Source: Seonamhaeicola algicola (lineage in GTDB: Bacteria; Bacteroidota; Bacteroidia; Flavobacteriales; Flavobacteriaceae). Taken from it: 64,000 nucleotides of DNA. The notes below the pieces were generated by a model. It saw nothing but the letters and a program-made list of their open reading frames with translations, did not search any database and had not been told where the DNA came from. The position numbers and the translations under genes were made by a program. The stretch spans positions 290,644-354,643 of the forward strand of contig NZ_VOSC01000030.1 of assembly GCF_007997385.1 (NCBI RefSeq), read 5' to 3'. This document shows, piece after piece, positions 28,736 through 37,287 of the stretch (the stretch's first letter is position 1; each line of letters starts with the position of its first letter).

Positions 28736-30199
28736 TTATTTTTGTAACTGTTTTAAAAATTCTTTTACCGTCTTGAAATCATCAAAATCAAAGCGTTCAC
28801 CCTTTATTTCTTGATATGTTTCATGGCCTTTACCGGCTATTAATATTATATCATTAGGAGCTGCTAATTGACACGCTGCTTTTATTGCTTGCGCCCTATT
28901 TGAAATTGTTAATGATTTTTTGAAATTTTGAGGCTCAACACCTGCTTCAATATCTCTTAATATAGCCTCAGGATCTTCACTTCTTGGGTTATCATTGGTA
29001 AAAATTACCTTTGTACTAAGTGCCGTTGCAATATGCCCCATTTTTGGGCGCTTGGTTTTATCTCTATCGCCACCACAACCAACAACGGTTATAAGTTCTT
29101 CGTTTTTTGTTCTAATACTATTTATGGTTTCTAACACGTTTTTAAGCGCATCAGGCGTGTGTGCATAATCAACAATAGCTGTAATTTTTTCATCTGAAAT
29201 TATATATTGAAAACGCCCACTAACACTTTCTAATTCAGAAACTAGCCTTAAAACTTCAAATTTTTCAAGCCCTAAAAGTTCGGCTGTGGCGTAAATTGCC
29301 AAAACATTGTAGGCGTTAAAATTACCAATAAGCTTTGTCCAAACTTCATTATCATTAACTTTAAGCAATAAACCGCTTAACTGATTTTCTAAAATTTGCG
29401 CTTTATAATCGGCATAACTTTTTAATGCATACGTGTATTTTTTTGCTTTTGTGTTTTGCAGCATAACTGCCCCATTTTTATCATCGGTGTTCGTTAAAGC
29501 AAATGCAGTTTTTGGCAAAGCATCAAAAAATTGCTTTTTCACATCTCTATATTCTGAAAATGTGTTGTGATAATCTAAATGATCATGCGACAGATTCGTG
29601 AAAATTCCACCAGAAAAAACCAATCCTTCAGTTCTACTTTGATGAATACCATGCGAACTCACTTCCATAAAGCAAAACTCTACCCCTTCATCATTCATTT
29701 CCTTTAAATATTTATTGATAGTTAAAGAATCTGGTGTTGTATGTGTTGCTTTGTAAACCTTATTATCAACTAATATTTTTACTGTTGAAAGTAGCCCAAC
29801 CTTATATCCTGCGTTTTTGAACAACTGATAAAGTAAACTAGCAACTGTTGTTTTACCATTAGTACCTGTTACACCTACAAGTTTTAAATTTTCAGAAGGT
29901 GCACCGTAATAATTTGATGCCAAAATTGCCAAAGCTTTGTTAGAATTATCAACTTCAACATAGGTTACACCCTCAACCAAAACTTTAGGCATGGCTTGAC
30001 AAACAATAGCTTTTGCCCCGTTTTTAATAGCTTTTTCAATAAAATCATGCCCATTTACCGCAGTACCAACTATAGCTACAAACACATCATTTTCACCTAC
30101 ATTTCTAGAATCAAAATGAATAGCGTTAACAGACACGTTTGTATCTCCTACAACGGCATTAATTGAAACTTTATATAATATATCTTTTAACAAACTCAT
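28736..30199 (-). CDS. murE: UDP-MurNAc-tripeptide ligase, meso-diaminopimelate type
   Basis: A 487-residue cytoplasmic ligase that adds the third residue of the stem peptide. The P-loop TGTNGKTT is at 111-118, and SHDHLDYHNTFSEYRDVKKQ and NFNAYNVLAIYATA are family motifs. The DNPR motif at 403-406 marks the enzymes that use meso-diaminopimelate rather than lysine, so the peptidoglycan is most likely DAP-type. The next gene in the cluster is mraY; murF, which often lies between them, is absent. Confidence 0.98.
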   Translation of the reverse strand: MSLLKDILYKVSINAVVGDTNVSVNAIHFDSRNVGENDVFVAIVGTAVNGHDFIEKAIKNGAKAIVCQAMPKVLVEGVTYVEVDNSNKALAILASNYYGAPSENLKLVGVTGTNGKTTVASLLYQLFKNAGYKVGLLSTVKILVDNKVYKATHTTPDSLTINKYLKEMNDEGVEFCFMEVSSHGIHQSRTEGLVFSGGIFTNLSHDHLDYHNTFSEYRDVKKQFFDALPKTAFALTNTDDKNGAVMLQNTKAKKYTYALKSYADYKAQILENQLSGLLLKVNDNEVWTKLIGNFNAYNVLAIYATAELLGLEKFEVLRLVSELESVSGRFQYIISDEKITAIVDYAHTPDALKNVLETINSIRTKNEELITVVGCGGDRDKTKRPKMGHIATALSTKVIFTNDNPRSEDPEAILRDIEAGVEPQNFKKSLTISNRAQAIKAACQLAAPNDIILIAGKGHETYQEIKGERFDFDDFKTVKEFLKQLQK

Positions 30200-32211
30200 G
30201 ATGCTATTAAAACAATTGTTTGATTGTCTTTTAACTTTATATTTTTGTTAATGGATTGTTTTTTAACAATACCACTACCTTGTAATTTCACCTTTATATT
30301 TACATTCATATTTTCTAAAAGCGCAACAGCATCCATTGCTGGTAAACCCACCACATTTGGCATTATAGTTTTGTAGGTTTGCGCTAATTGATAATACCCT
30401 TCATATTCTTTCTCAACCGATGATTTTTTAACATTAAGTGTTTCAATTTCATCAACAATAGGTGTATCTGTAAATATTTTTTGTGCTATTCTTTTAAAAA
30501 CTGGCCCTGAAACATCTGCCCCATAATACCCCACACTTTTATCAGGTTCATGAATAACAACAATACAAGAATACTTAGGATTTTCAGCTGGAAAATACCC
30601 TGCAAATGATGATATGTAATTAAGTTTTTCTTTATTACTATAATCTTTTTGACATGTACCTGTTTTGCCCGCCATTGAAAAATTTTCAGAATATAAACGA
30701 TGCCCTGTACCGTGCTCTTTTTCAACTACATTTTTTAATAAAGCTTGTAGTTTAGCAACCGTTTGTTTTGAACATATTTCATTGTTTATAACTTCCTCTT
30801 TAAAAGGCTCAACAACCCTGTCAAATTCTCTAACCTCTCTTAAAAACCTAGGCTTTACCATTACACCATTATTAGCAACCGCATTATAAAAAGTTAGCGT
30901 TTGTAAAGGCGTAAATGATACACCGTAACCGTAAGCCATCCACTGCAAAGCAATACCACTCCAGCGGCCGTTTTTTACACGCGGATCTGGAATTATGGGT
31001 TTTGGCTCACCTATTATTGGTAAGTTTAAATCTGAATTCAAATTCATATCATATAACCTATCAACAAATTTTTCAGGTTGTTTTCTGTAAGCTTTATCTA
31101 TTGCCTTTACAATTCCTGTGTTTGAAGACACTTCAAAAGCACGAGCAATTGAAATTTTACCGTAGCCACCCCATTTAGAATCCCTTACTTTTTTTCCGTA
31201 GTAAGTAATAATACCTTTTTCAGTATCAACCACATCACTTGTATCTACCAATTTATCTTCAAAAGCAGCTGCCAAAGCCATTAACTTAAAAGTTGACCCC
31301 GACTCATGACTTTCACCAACCGCATAATTTAAGCGCTCATAATAGCGCCCATTTTTATTTCTTCCCAAGTTAGAAATAGCTCTAATTTCACCCGTTTTTG
31401 TTTCCATTACCACCACACAACCATGGTCTGCCTTGTATTTTTCTAATTGCTCTAAAAGTGCGTGGTGTGCAATATCTTGTATGTTAACATCAATAGTTGT
31501 ATATACATCATAACCATCTTTAGGCTCAATTTCATTAGCATCTCGCAAAGGTTTCCATTGCCCTTTACCTATACGCTGTTTTTTTCGTTGCCCATCAACG
31601 CCTCGTAAATACTTTACACCAAAAGCACCATCAATACCAGGGCGTGTAACATTACCTTTTTCATCAACCCGCTCATAACCAATAGTTCTTTGAGCAATAC
31701 CACCCATTGGGTGCTCTCGCTTTGTTGTTTGCTCAACAATTAAACCGCCTTTAAACGCACCCAAGCTTAATAATGGAAAGTTCCTTATGCGCGTATAATC
31801 TGTATACCCCACATTTCTCACTAACAAATAATATCTATTTTTATTGGCGCGTGCTTTTCTTAATTCTTTTTGATAAAAAGCTGATGATTTACCTGTAAAC
31901 TTTGACAACGAATCTGCCAAAGGTTTCAAATATTTGGTAAAGTTTTTTGCCGAAGGTGTTAGCGCATCTATTCTAATATCATATTTTGGAATTGACGTTG
32001 CCAACAAGTTACCATTAACAGAATATACATTACCCCTGTTTGCAGGAATAACAACATCTTTTACAACACGTTTTTCTGCTAGTGCTTTGTATTTTTCGCC
32101 CTGCAGAAACTGTATACTAAATAGCTTAAACACAACTGCAAGCCCGAAGACAAACATACACCCTGCTATAAAGTACAAACGGTTTAATATGTTTTTCTCG
32201 TTAACTGCCAA
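30196..32211 (-). CDS. ftsI: Penicillin-binding protein, septal transpeptidase (FtsI/PBP3 class) with PASTA domain
   Basis: A class B penicillin-binding protein of 671 residues with one N-terminal transmembrane segment (about 13-32). The pedestal domain begins at RGNVYSVNGNLLATSIPKYD. The transpeptidase domain has the SxxK serine at S306 (STFK), the SSN motif in VSSNTGIVKAI and KTG in MAGKTGTCQKDY. A single C-terminal PASTA domain (about 615-671, MPNVVGLPAMDAVALLENMN) follows. It crosslinks septal peptidoglycan and works with FtsW. It overlaps murE by 4 bases. Confidence 0.97.
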   Translation of the reverse strand: MAVNEKNILNRLYFIAGCMFVFGLAVVFKLFSIQFLQGEKYKALAEKRVVKDVVIPANRGNVYSVNGNLLATSIPKYDIRIDALTPSAKNFTKYLKPLADSLSKFTGKSSAFYQKELRKARANKNRYYLLVRNVGYTDYTRIRNFPLLSLGAFKGGLIVEQTTKREHPMGGIAQRTIGYERVDEKGNVTRPGIDGAFGVKYLRGVDGQRKKQRIGKGQWKPLRDANEIEPKDGYDVYTTIDVNIQDIAHHALLEQLEKYKADHGCVVVMETKTGEIRAISNLGRNKNGRYYERLNYAVGESHESGSTFKLMALAAAFEDKLVDTSDVVDTEKGIITYYGKKVRDSKWGGYGKISIARAFEVSSNTGIVKAIDKAYRKQPEKFVDRLYDMNLNSDLNLPIIGEPKPIIPDPRVKNGRWSGIALQWMAYGYGVSFTPLQTLTFYNAVANNGVMVKPRFLREVREFDRVVEPFKEEVINNEICSKQTVAKLQALLKNVVEKEHGTGHRLYSENFSMAGKTGTCQKDYSNKEKLNYISSFAGYFPAENPKYSCIVVIHEPDKSVGYYGADVSGPVFKRIAQKIFTDTPIVDEIETLNVKKSSVEKEYEGYYQLAQTYKTIMPNVVGLPAMDAVALLENMNVNIKVKLQGSGIVKKQSINKNIKLKDNQTIVLIAS

Positions 32212-32217
32212 TGTTGT

Positions 32218-32535
32218 TTAATTTTTAGATTTTACTTTTATTTTTTTTGGCGGAATTACTGATGGCGCAATCCCTTTTTCTTTCATTATATTTATTACAT
32301 GCGACTCCATTTTTAGCCGCATTAATTTTGTACGACCTTCTAAAAATGTGGATCGGGTTTCTTTAACTTCATTTTTTAACCGTGCTATTTCATATACTTT
32401 TTTATCTGCACTGTGCGAACTTGCTATCATAACCAAAGCCAACACTGATATAAAAATGATAAACCTCCAGTTTTTAAAAGAATCATCACTTACTAAAAAC
32501 GTTCCTTTTAATATGTTGTAAATGTTCTTTTTCAT
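32218..32535 (-). CDS. ftsL: FtsL-like divisome membrane protein
   Basis: A 105-residue single-pass protein: cytoplasmic N terminus, a transmembrane segment (FIIFISVLALVMIASSH, about 27-43) and a short helical periplasmic part (about 45-90) that could form a coiled coil. It ends with a Lys-rich tail. The size, topology and position between rsmH and ftsI fit FtsL, although the sequence itself is too variable for a sequence-only call. Confidence 0.85.
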   Translation of the reverse strand: MKKNIYNILKGTFLVSDDSFKNWRFIIFISVLALVMIASSHSADKKVYEIARLKNEVKETRSTFLEGRTKLMRLKMESHVINIMKEKGIAPSVIPPKKIKVKSKN

Positions 32536-32574
32536 TGCTTAACCAACAACTTACACACGGTTACTAAACCAGTT

Positions 32575-33486
32575 TTATAACTTTTCAGCTATTCGCAGTT
32601 TTGCGCTTCTAGCCCTATTATTTATTTTTATTTCTTCTTTTGACGGCACTATGAGCCCATTAACTTTTTTAAGTGGCACCTCAAAATTGCCAAACATATC
32701 TCTTTCTGGCTCTCCTTCAAACAAACCATTTCTTATGAAACGTTTTACCAACCTATCTTCTAAAGAATGATAGGATATAAAACTTAACCTACCGCCTTTT
32801 ACCAAAACCTCTGGCGTTTGCAACAAGAACTCTTTTAAAACTTCAATTTCTTGATTTACTTCAATTCTTATTGCCTGATATATTTGTGCCAATACTTTAT
32901 TTTCATGCCTTGGCGGTAAAAACTTTTTTAAAACCGTTTTTAATTGCTTACTTGTTACAATTGGCTCATTTTGCCTATGCGCCACAATTAACCTTGCCAT
33001 TGCTGGCGCCGGCCTTAACTCACCATATTGTGCAAATACCTGCCTAAGCTGCTCCTCTTCATACTCATTTACCACATGAAAAGCCGATAGCGTATTTCGT
33101 TGATTCATACGCATATCTAAATCAGCCTCAAAACGCGTTGAAAACCCACGTTCAGCAACATCAAACTGATGAGATGACACACCAAAATCTGCCAAAACAC
33201 CATCAACTTGCTTCACACCATGCAACCTTAAAAAACGCTTTAAATACCTAAAATTCTCATTAATTAGCGTAAACCTAGGGTCATCAATTTTATTTCTAAG
33301 AGCATCTTCATCTTGATCAAAAGCAAATAACTTCCCATTTTCATCAAGCCTACTTAAAATTTCTTTACTGTGCCCGCCACCACCAAAAGTAACATCAACA
33401 TACACACCGCTGGGTTTTATATTTAAACCATCAACAGTTTCTTTTAATAATACCGGATTATGATATTCCATACGCTTCGTCATCAT
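32575..33486 (-). CDS. rsmH: 16S rRNA (cytosine(1402)-N(4))-methyltransferase
   Basis: A 303-residue SAM-dependent methyltransferase (MraW) that modifies C1402 of 16S rRNA. The SAM-binding segment YVDVTFGGGGHSKEILSRL and the FGVSSHQFDVAERGFSTR and ISYHSLEDRLVKRF motifs are intact. Three ATG codons are possible (33486, 33483, 33471). The last (MEYHNPVLLKETV) matches the family start best. All lie inside the 3' end of mraZ, so translation is coupled. Confidence 0.97.
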   Translation of the reverse strand: MMTKRMEYHNPVLLKETVDGLNIKPSGVYVDVTFGGGGHSKEILSRLDENGKLFAFDQDEDALRNKIDDPRFTLINENFRYLKRFLRLHGVKQVDGVLADFGVSSHQFDVAERGFSTRFEADLDMRMNQRNTLSAFHVVNEYEEEQLRQVFAQYGELRPAPAMARLIVAHRQNEPIVTSKQLKTVLKKFLPPRHENKVLAQIYQAIRIEVNQEIEVLKEFLLQTPEVLVKGGRLSFISYHSLEDRLVKRFIRNGLFEGEPERDMFGNFEVPLKKVNGLIVPSKEEIKINNRARSAKLRIAEKL

Positions 33487-33931
33487 CTTGCCCCATTACT
33501 TCCTCGGCTAAATCTGCAAAATCTAATGCCGCATCATCAATGGCTTGTTCATATAAATCTTTATCCCAAATTTCAATAATATTAACAGCCGAAGCCACCA
33601 CAATATCTTTTGAAATGTTTGCAAAAACGGTTAAATCTTTAGGTATTAACAAACGCCCATTACCATCAACCTCAACCATTTTTACCCCTGCAGTAAACCT
33701 TCTTATAAAATCATTGTTCTTTTTTTTAAACCTGTTTAGTTTGTTCATTTTTTGCATTAGCACTTGCCACTCTGCCATTGGATACAACTCTAAACACTTC
33801 TGAAACACCGATCTACGCAAAACAAAGCCTTCTGCCAACACAGCAGCCATTTGCTTTTTTAAAGGCGCAGGCATCATTAACCTACCCTTTGCATCTACTT
33901 TGCATTCGTATGTTCCTGTTAAAAAATTCAA
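33458..33931 (-). CDS. mraZ: Transcriptional regulator MraZ
   Basis: A 157-residue DNA-binding protein with two SpoVT/AbrB-like domains, each with its motif: DAKGRLMMP (about 13-21) and VDGNGRLLIP (about 90-99). MraZ forms rings and represses the division/cell-wall operon it heads, binding repeats upstream of its own gene. Such repeats are present here (33980-34037). First gene of the cluster. Confidence 0.97.
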   Translation of the reverse strand: MNFLTGTYECKVDAKGRLMMPAPLKKQMAAVLAEGFVLRRSVFQKCLELYPMAEWQVLMQKMNKLNRFKKKNNDFIRRFTAGVKMVEVDGNGRLLIPKDLTVFANISKDIVVASAVNIIEIWDKDLYEQAIDDAALDFADLAEEVMGQDDDEAYGIS

Positions 33932-33961
33932 GCTTGTTTGTTAGGTTCCCTATTCAAAATT

Positions 33962-33969
33962 CAAAGATA
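33962..33969 (-). promoter_or_regulatory. mraZ -7 element (TATCTTTG)
   Basis: On the minus strand TATCTTTG fits TAnnTTTG exactly, 30 bases before the mraZ start. There is no clean TTG 17-20 bases further upstream; the MraZ repeats occupy that place. Confidence 0.55.
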
Positions 33970-33979
33970 TTGAAAAATT

Positions 33980-34037
33980 TACCACATTTTACCACAATAT
34001 ACCACTTTGTTAATAAATTTTACCACATAGTTACCAC
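33980..34037 (-). promoter_or_regulatory. MraZ operator: five GTGGTA repeats in helical phase
   Basis: TACCAC on the plus strand (GTGGTA on the mraZ strand) occurs at 33980, 33990, 34000, 34021 and 34032. Spacings are 10, 10, 21 and 11 bases, so all lie on one face of the helix. Described MraZ boxes are TGGG-type repeats with a 10-base period. The array sits directly behind the -7 element, well placed to block RNA polymerase. Confidence 0.85.
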
Positions 34038-34189
34038 TTATCTATGAAGACACCTTCAAAACCCCTATAAACTCTAATAATCAAACAATTACAAAACACA
34101 TAACTTTAACAGTTACATTATTAACAATACTTTAAACGTGTTTTGTTTTACTGAATTAATTATGATAGCTGAAATATGAATGAAATAAC

Positions 34190-34197
34190 TATATTTG
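34190..34197 (+). promoter_or_regulatory. Candidate -7 element for the alpha/beta hydrolase gene
   Basis: TATATTTG matches TAnnTTTG, 25 bases before the ATG at 34223. A -33 TTG at the usual distance was not found. Confidence 0.4.
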
Positions 34198-34222
34198 TTT
34201 TTTGTGAAAGACTTACTATTTA

Positions 34223-34987
34223 ATGACGCATAGTTTAAAAAAAGAAGGAAATTACAACTATATTGAAGTTGGTGAAGGCACTCCAATAATAGTGCTTCAT
34301 GGGTTAATGGGTGGATTGAGTAATTTTGATGCTGTAACTAAACATTTTAGCACTAAAGGCTATAAGGTTATTATACCTGAATTACCTATTTACACCATGT
34401 CTTTGCTTAAAACCAACGTTAAAAACTTTGCCAATTATTTGCATAGTTTCATAGAGTTTAAAGGATTCAATGAAGTAATTTTATTAGGAAATTCACTAGG
34501 TGGACACATAGGTTTATACCATACTAAATTATTTCCAGAAAAAGTAAAAGCTTTAATAATTACAGGCAGTTCTGGCCTTTATGAAAGCGCTATGGGCGGA
34601 GGTTATACAAAACGTAGTGATTATGAAGTTATAAAAAAGAAAGCCCAAGAAGTTTTTTATGACCCCGAAGTTGCTACCAAAGAAATTGTTGATGAAGTTT
34701 ATGCTACCGTTAATGACAGAAATAAACTTATTAAAACATTAGCCATAGCTAAAAGTGCCATTAGACATAACATGGCAAAAGATTTACCAAAAATGCAAAC
34801 ACCTACATGTATTATTTGGGGAAAAAACGATAATGTTACACCACCAGAGGTAGCTGAAGAATTCCATACACTTTTACCAGATTCTGATTTGTATTGGATT
34901 GATAAATGCGGGCATGCAGCCATGATGGAGCACCCAGATACGTTTAACAATCTAATGGAAAACTGGTTAAGTAAACGTAACTTTTAA
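34223..34987 (+). CDS. Alpha/beta-fold hydrolase
   Basis: A 254-residue serine hydrolase without a signal peptide, so cytoplasmic. The nucleophile elbow GNSLGG gives Ser91, the acid is Asp203 (GKNDNVTP) and the base His231 (CGHAAMMEHP). The oxyanion segment is HGLMGG. The fold suits an esterase, lipase or haloperoxidase-like enzyme, and the substrate cannot be read. It is followed after 25 bases by engB in the same direction. Confidence 0.9.
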   Translation: MTHSLKKEGNYNYIEVGEGTPIIVLHGLMGGLSNFDAVTKHFSTKGYKVIIPELPIYTMSLLKTNVKNFANYLHSFIEFKGFNEVILLGNSLGGHIGLYHTKLFPEKVKALIITGSSGLYESAMGGGYTKRSDYEVIKKKAQEVFYDPEVATKEIVDEVYATVNDRNKLIKTLAIAKSAIRHNMAKDLPKMQTPTCIIWGKNDNVTPPEVAEEFHTLLPDSDLYWIDKCGHAAMMEHPDTFNNLMENWLSKRNF

Positions 34988-35012
34988 ACACCTAAAAAAC
35001 ATTAATTAGTTA

Positions 35013-35615
35013 ATGGATATTAAATCTGCCAGCTTTGTAGTAAGTAATTCTGAAGTTGAAAAATGCCCCAAAAGCAATCTGCCAGAGTACGCTTTTATTG
35101 GCAGGAGTAATGTTGGGAAATCATCATTAATTAACATGCTTACTAACCGAAAAAGTTTAGCAAAAACATCGGGTAGGCCAGGAAAAACACAGTTAATAAA
35201 CCATTTTTTAATTAATAACAATTGGCATTTGGTAGATTTACCAGGCTATGGGTACGCGCGCGTTTCAAAATCTTCAAAAAAAACATTTCAAAAATTTATA
35301 ACGCAATATTTTAGCAAACGTTTACAGTTAGTTTGCGCTTTTGTTTTAGTTGATATTAGGCATACACCCCAAACAATAGATTTAGAATTTATGCAATGGC
35401 TTGGTGAAAATGGTATTCCTTTTTGCATCATTTTTACAAAAGCTGATAAACTAAAACCTATGGCTATAGAAAGACATGTTGAAGATTATAAAAATATTAT
35501 GCTTGAAACATGGGAAGAAATGCCAGAATACTTCATAACTTCATCATCAAAAAGTATTGGAAAAGATAATTTGTTGAATTACATTGATTATTTAAACAAT
35601 AATTTAGCTAAATAA
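35013..35615 (+). CDS. engB: Ribosome biogenesis GTPase EngB (YsxC/YihA)
   Basis: A 200-residue TRAFAC GTPase needed for large-subunit assembly. G1 is GRSNVGKSS (30-38), followed by the GRPGKTQ switch; G3 is DLPGYGYA and G4 is FTKADK, with SSSKSIGK as the likely G5 region. Full length for the family. Confidence 0.97.
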   Translation: MDIKSASFVVSNSEVEKCPKSNLPEYAFIGRSNVGKSSLINMLTNRKSLAKTSGRPGKTQLINHFLINNNWHLVDLPGYGYARVSKSSKKTFQKFITQYFSKRLQLVCAFVLVDIRHTPQTIDLEFMQWLGENGIPFCIIFTKADKLKPMAIERHVEDYKNIMLETWEEMPEYFITSSSKSIGKDNLLNYIDYLNNNLAK

Positions 35616-35668
35616 CGCTGTATTTTTAAAAAATTTCTACTTTTTAAAGAATAGAACATACCGCATTA

Positions 35669-36196
35669 ATGCCTATTAATTTTGAAAATATATCTTATTT
35701 AAAACAAGGCAACACACGCCAAAAAGCAGCATATAAAGCTATTAAAGCACTAAACATTTTTAATACGCTACAACAGTTTAACCCAATTTTAACAGGCACA
35801 ATACCCATAGAAATTGATATACCAAATAGCGATTTAGATATTATTTGCTATTGTAAAAACCATGAATATTTACAAGAGGTTTTAATATACAATTTTAAAG
35901 ATGAAACTGATTTTGAGATTAACACAATTATTCAAAACAAAGTAAAATCAACCATTGCTACATTTAAATTTGATGGTTTTGTTTTTGAAATATTTGGTCA
36001 AAATACACCAACCAAAAAACAAAACGCCTACAAACATATGCTCATTGAATATGACATTTTACAACAAAAAGGCACTTCTTTTAAAAATACCATTATTGCA
36101 CTTAAGCTACAAGGCTTAAAAACTGAACCTGCTTTTGCAAAAGCGTTACATTTACCAGGAAACCCATACGAAGCTTTATTAGCGTTTAAGTTTTAA
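35669..36196 (+). CDS. DUF4269 protein (nucleotidyltransferase-like)
   Basis: A 175-residue protein matching the DUF4269 pattern. The segment LTGTIPIEIDIPNSDLDIIC (about 41-60) resembles the G-S...D-x-D strand of nucleotidyltransferase-fold proteins, and residues about 118-175 are helical (AYKHMLIEYDIL, ALHLPGNPYEALLAF). No function is known to me. Its 3' end overlaps the oppC-like gene by 11 bases tail to tail. Confidence 0.85.
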   Translation: MPINFENISYLKQGNTRQKAAYKAIKALNIFNTLQQFNPILTGTIPIEIDIPNSDLDIICYCKNHEYLQEVLIYNFKDETDFEINTIIQNKVKSTIATFKFDGFVFEIFGQNTPTKKQNAYKHMLIEYDILQQKGTSFKNTIIALKLQGLKTEPAFAKALHLPGNPYEALLAFKF

Positions 36197-37280
36197 CATC
36201 TAAAGCATCACGCAAAGCATTACCAATAAGCATAAATGCCATAACTAAACTCATAATACATAGCCCAGGTATTATAGCTAAATAAGGTTTCCCTAAAATA
36301 ATATAATTATAATGATCTTTTATCATGGCACCCCAACTAGCCATAGGCGGTTGAGCTCCAATACCCAAAAAACTCAATCCGCTTTCTATTAAAATAGCTG
36401 CCGCAAAATTTGCTGCCGAAATTACAATTACTGGCGCCATTATATTAGGTAAAATATGCTTAGTTATAATTCTAAAATTACCATAACCTAATGCTTTTGC
36501 AGCTGTTACATATTGCATTTCTTTAGCACTAATTATTTGTCCGCGTACAACTCTAGCAACTTCTACCCACATTGTTAAACCTACCGCAATAAACACCTGC
36601 CAAAAACCTTTGCCTAAAGCCAATGTTATTGCAATAACTAGCAGCAACGTTGGTATAGACCACGTTACGTTTATAAGCCACATAATTACAGCATCTGTTT
36701 TTCCGCCATAATATCCCGCAACACTTCCCATAAAAACGCCTATAATTAAAGATATTAATACTGCTACAAAGCCAATAAAAAATGAAATTCTGGCTCCTAC
36801 TAGTACCCTGCTTAATAAATCACGTCCATATTTATCAGTACCAAACAGAAAGCGTTTTTCTTTAATAAACTTTGAAACATCATTATTAGGAAACACTTCA
36901 AGCTTTACTATTTTTTCAACACCTTCTAAACCATCGGAAGCATATTCAGTGTATTGTAATACGTTATTTTCTATTTTGTATTTTGATATAGGAACTTCAG
37001 TATTTGTGCTTTTTTTTCCGAAGAATATATTACTTATAACACTTTCTTTTTCATTAAACCCTGAAGGAATTGAAAGCATTGTTACTTTAAAACCTGGCTT
37101 TTTAGAATGAATTGATAAATGCATTTGGTTGGCATGCTTAGTGTTATCTGGTGCAATTACATAAGCAAATACTGCTATTACACCAACAAACACTAAAAAA
37201 AAACAACTAAAAACGCCCCAAAAGTTTTTTTTAAACTTTTGGAGCGCTAATTGTTTTAATGAATTTGGCTTATGTTGCAT
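36186..37280 (-). CDS. ABC transporter permease, OppC/DppC-like
   Basis: A 364-residue inner-membrane permease of the peptide/nickel type. A first transmembrane segment (about 20-41) is followed by a periplasmic insert of about 100 residues. The OppC_N motif LFGTDKYGRDLLSRVLVGAR then begins the six-helix BPD core, with the EAA-like loop AAKALGYGNFRIITKHILPN. No partner permease, ATPase or binding protein is adjacent. It begins 7 bases after the protease gene and carries a terminator-like hairpin in its first codons. Confidence 0.93.
   Translation of the reverse strand: MQHKPNSLKQLALQKFKKNFWGVFSCFFLVFVGVIAVFAYVIAPDNTKHANQMHLSIHSKKPGFKVTMLSIPSGFNEKESVISNIFFGKKSTNTEVPISKYKIENNVLQYTEYASDGLEGVEKIVKLEVFPNNDVSKFIKEKRFLFGTDKYGRDLLSRVLVGARISFFIGFVAVLISLIIGVFMGSVAGYYGGKTDAVIMWLINVTWSIPTLLLVIAITLALGKGFWQVFIAVGLTMWVEVARVVRGQIISAKEMQYVTAAKALGYGNFRIITKHILPNIMAPVIVISAANFAAAILIESGLSFLGIGAQPPMASWGAMIKDHYNYIILGKPYLAIIPGLCIMSLVMAFMLIGNALRDALDVKT
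37214..37246 (-). promoter_or_regulatory. Terminator-like hairpin inside the 5' end of the oppC-like gene
   Basis: A 10-bp perfect stem (37218-37227 with 37233-37242) extended by one mismatch and three further pairs (37214-37216 with 37244-37246). On the minus strand it is followed by TTTTT. It covers about codons 12-23 of the gene and could limit read-through from the protease gene. Confidence 0.5.
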
Positions 37281-37287
37281 AAACCAA

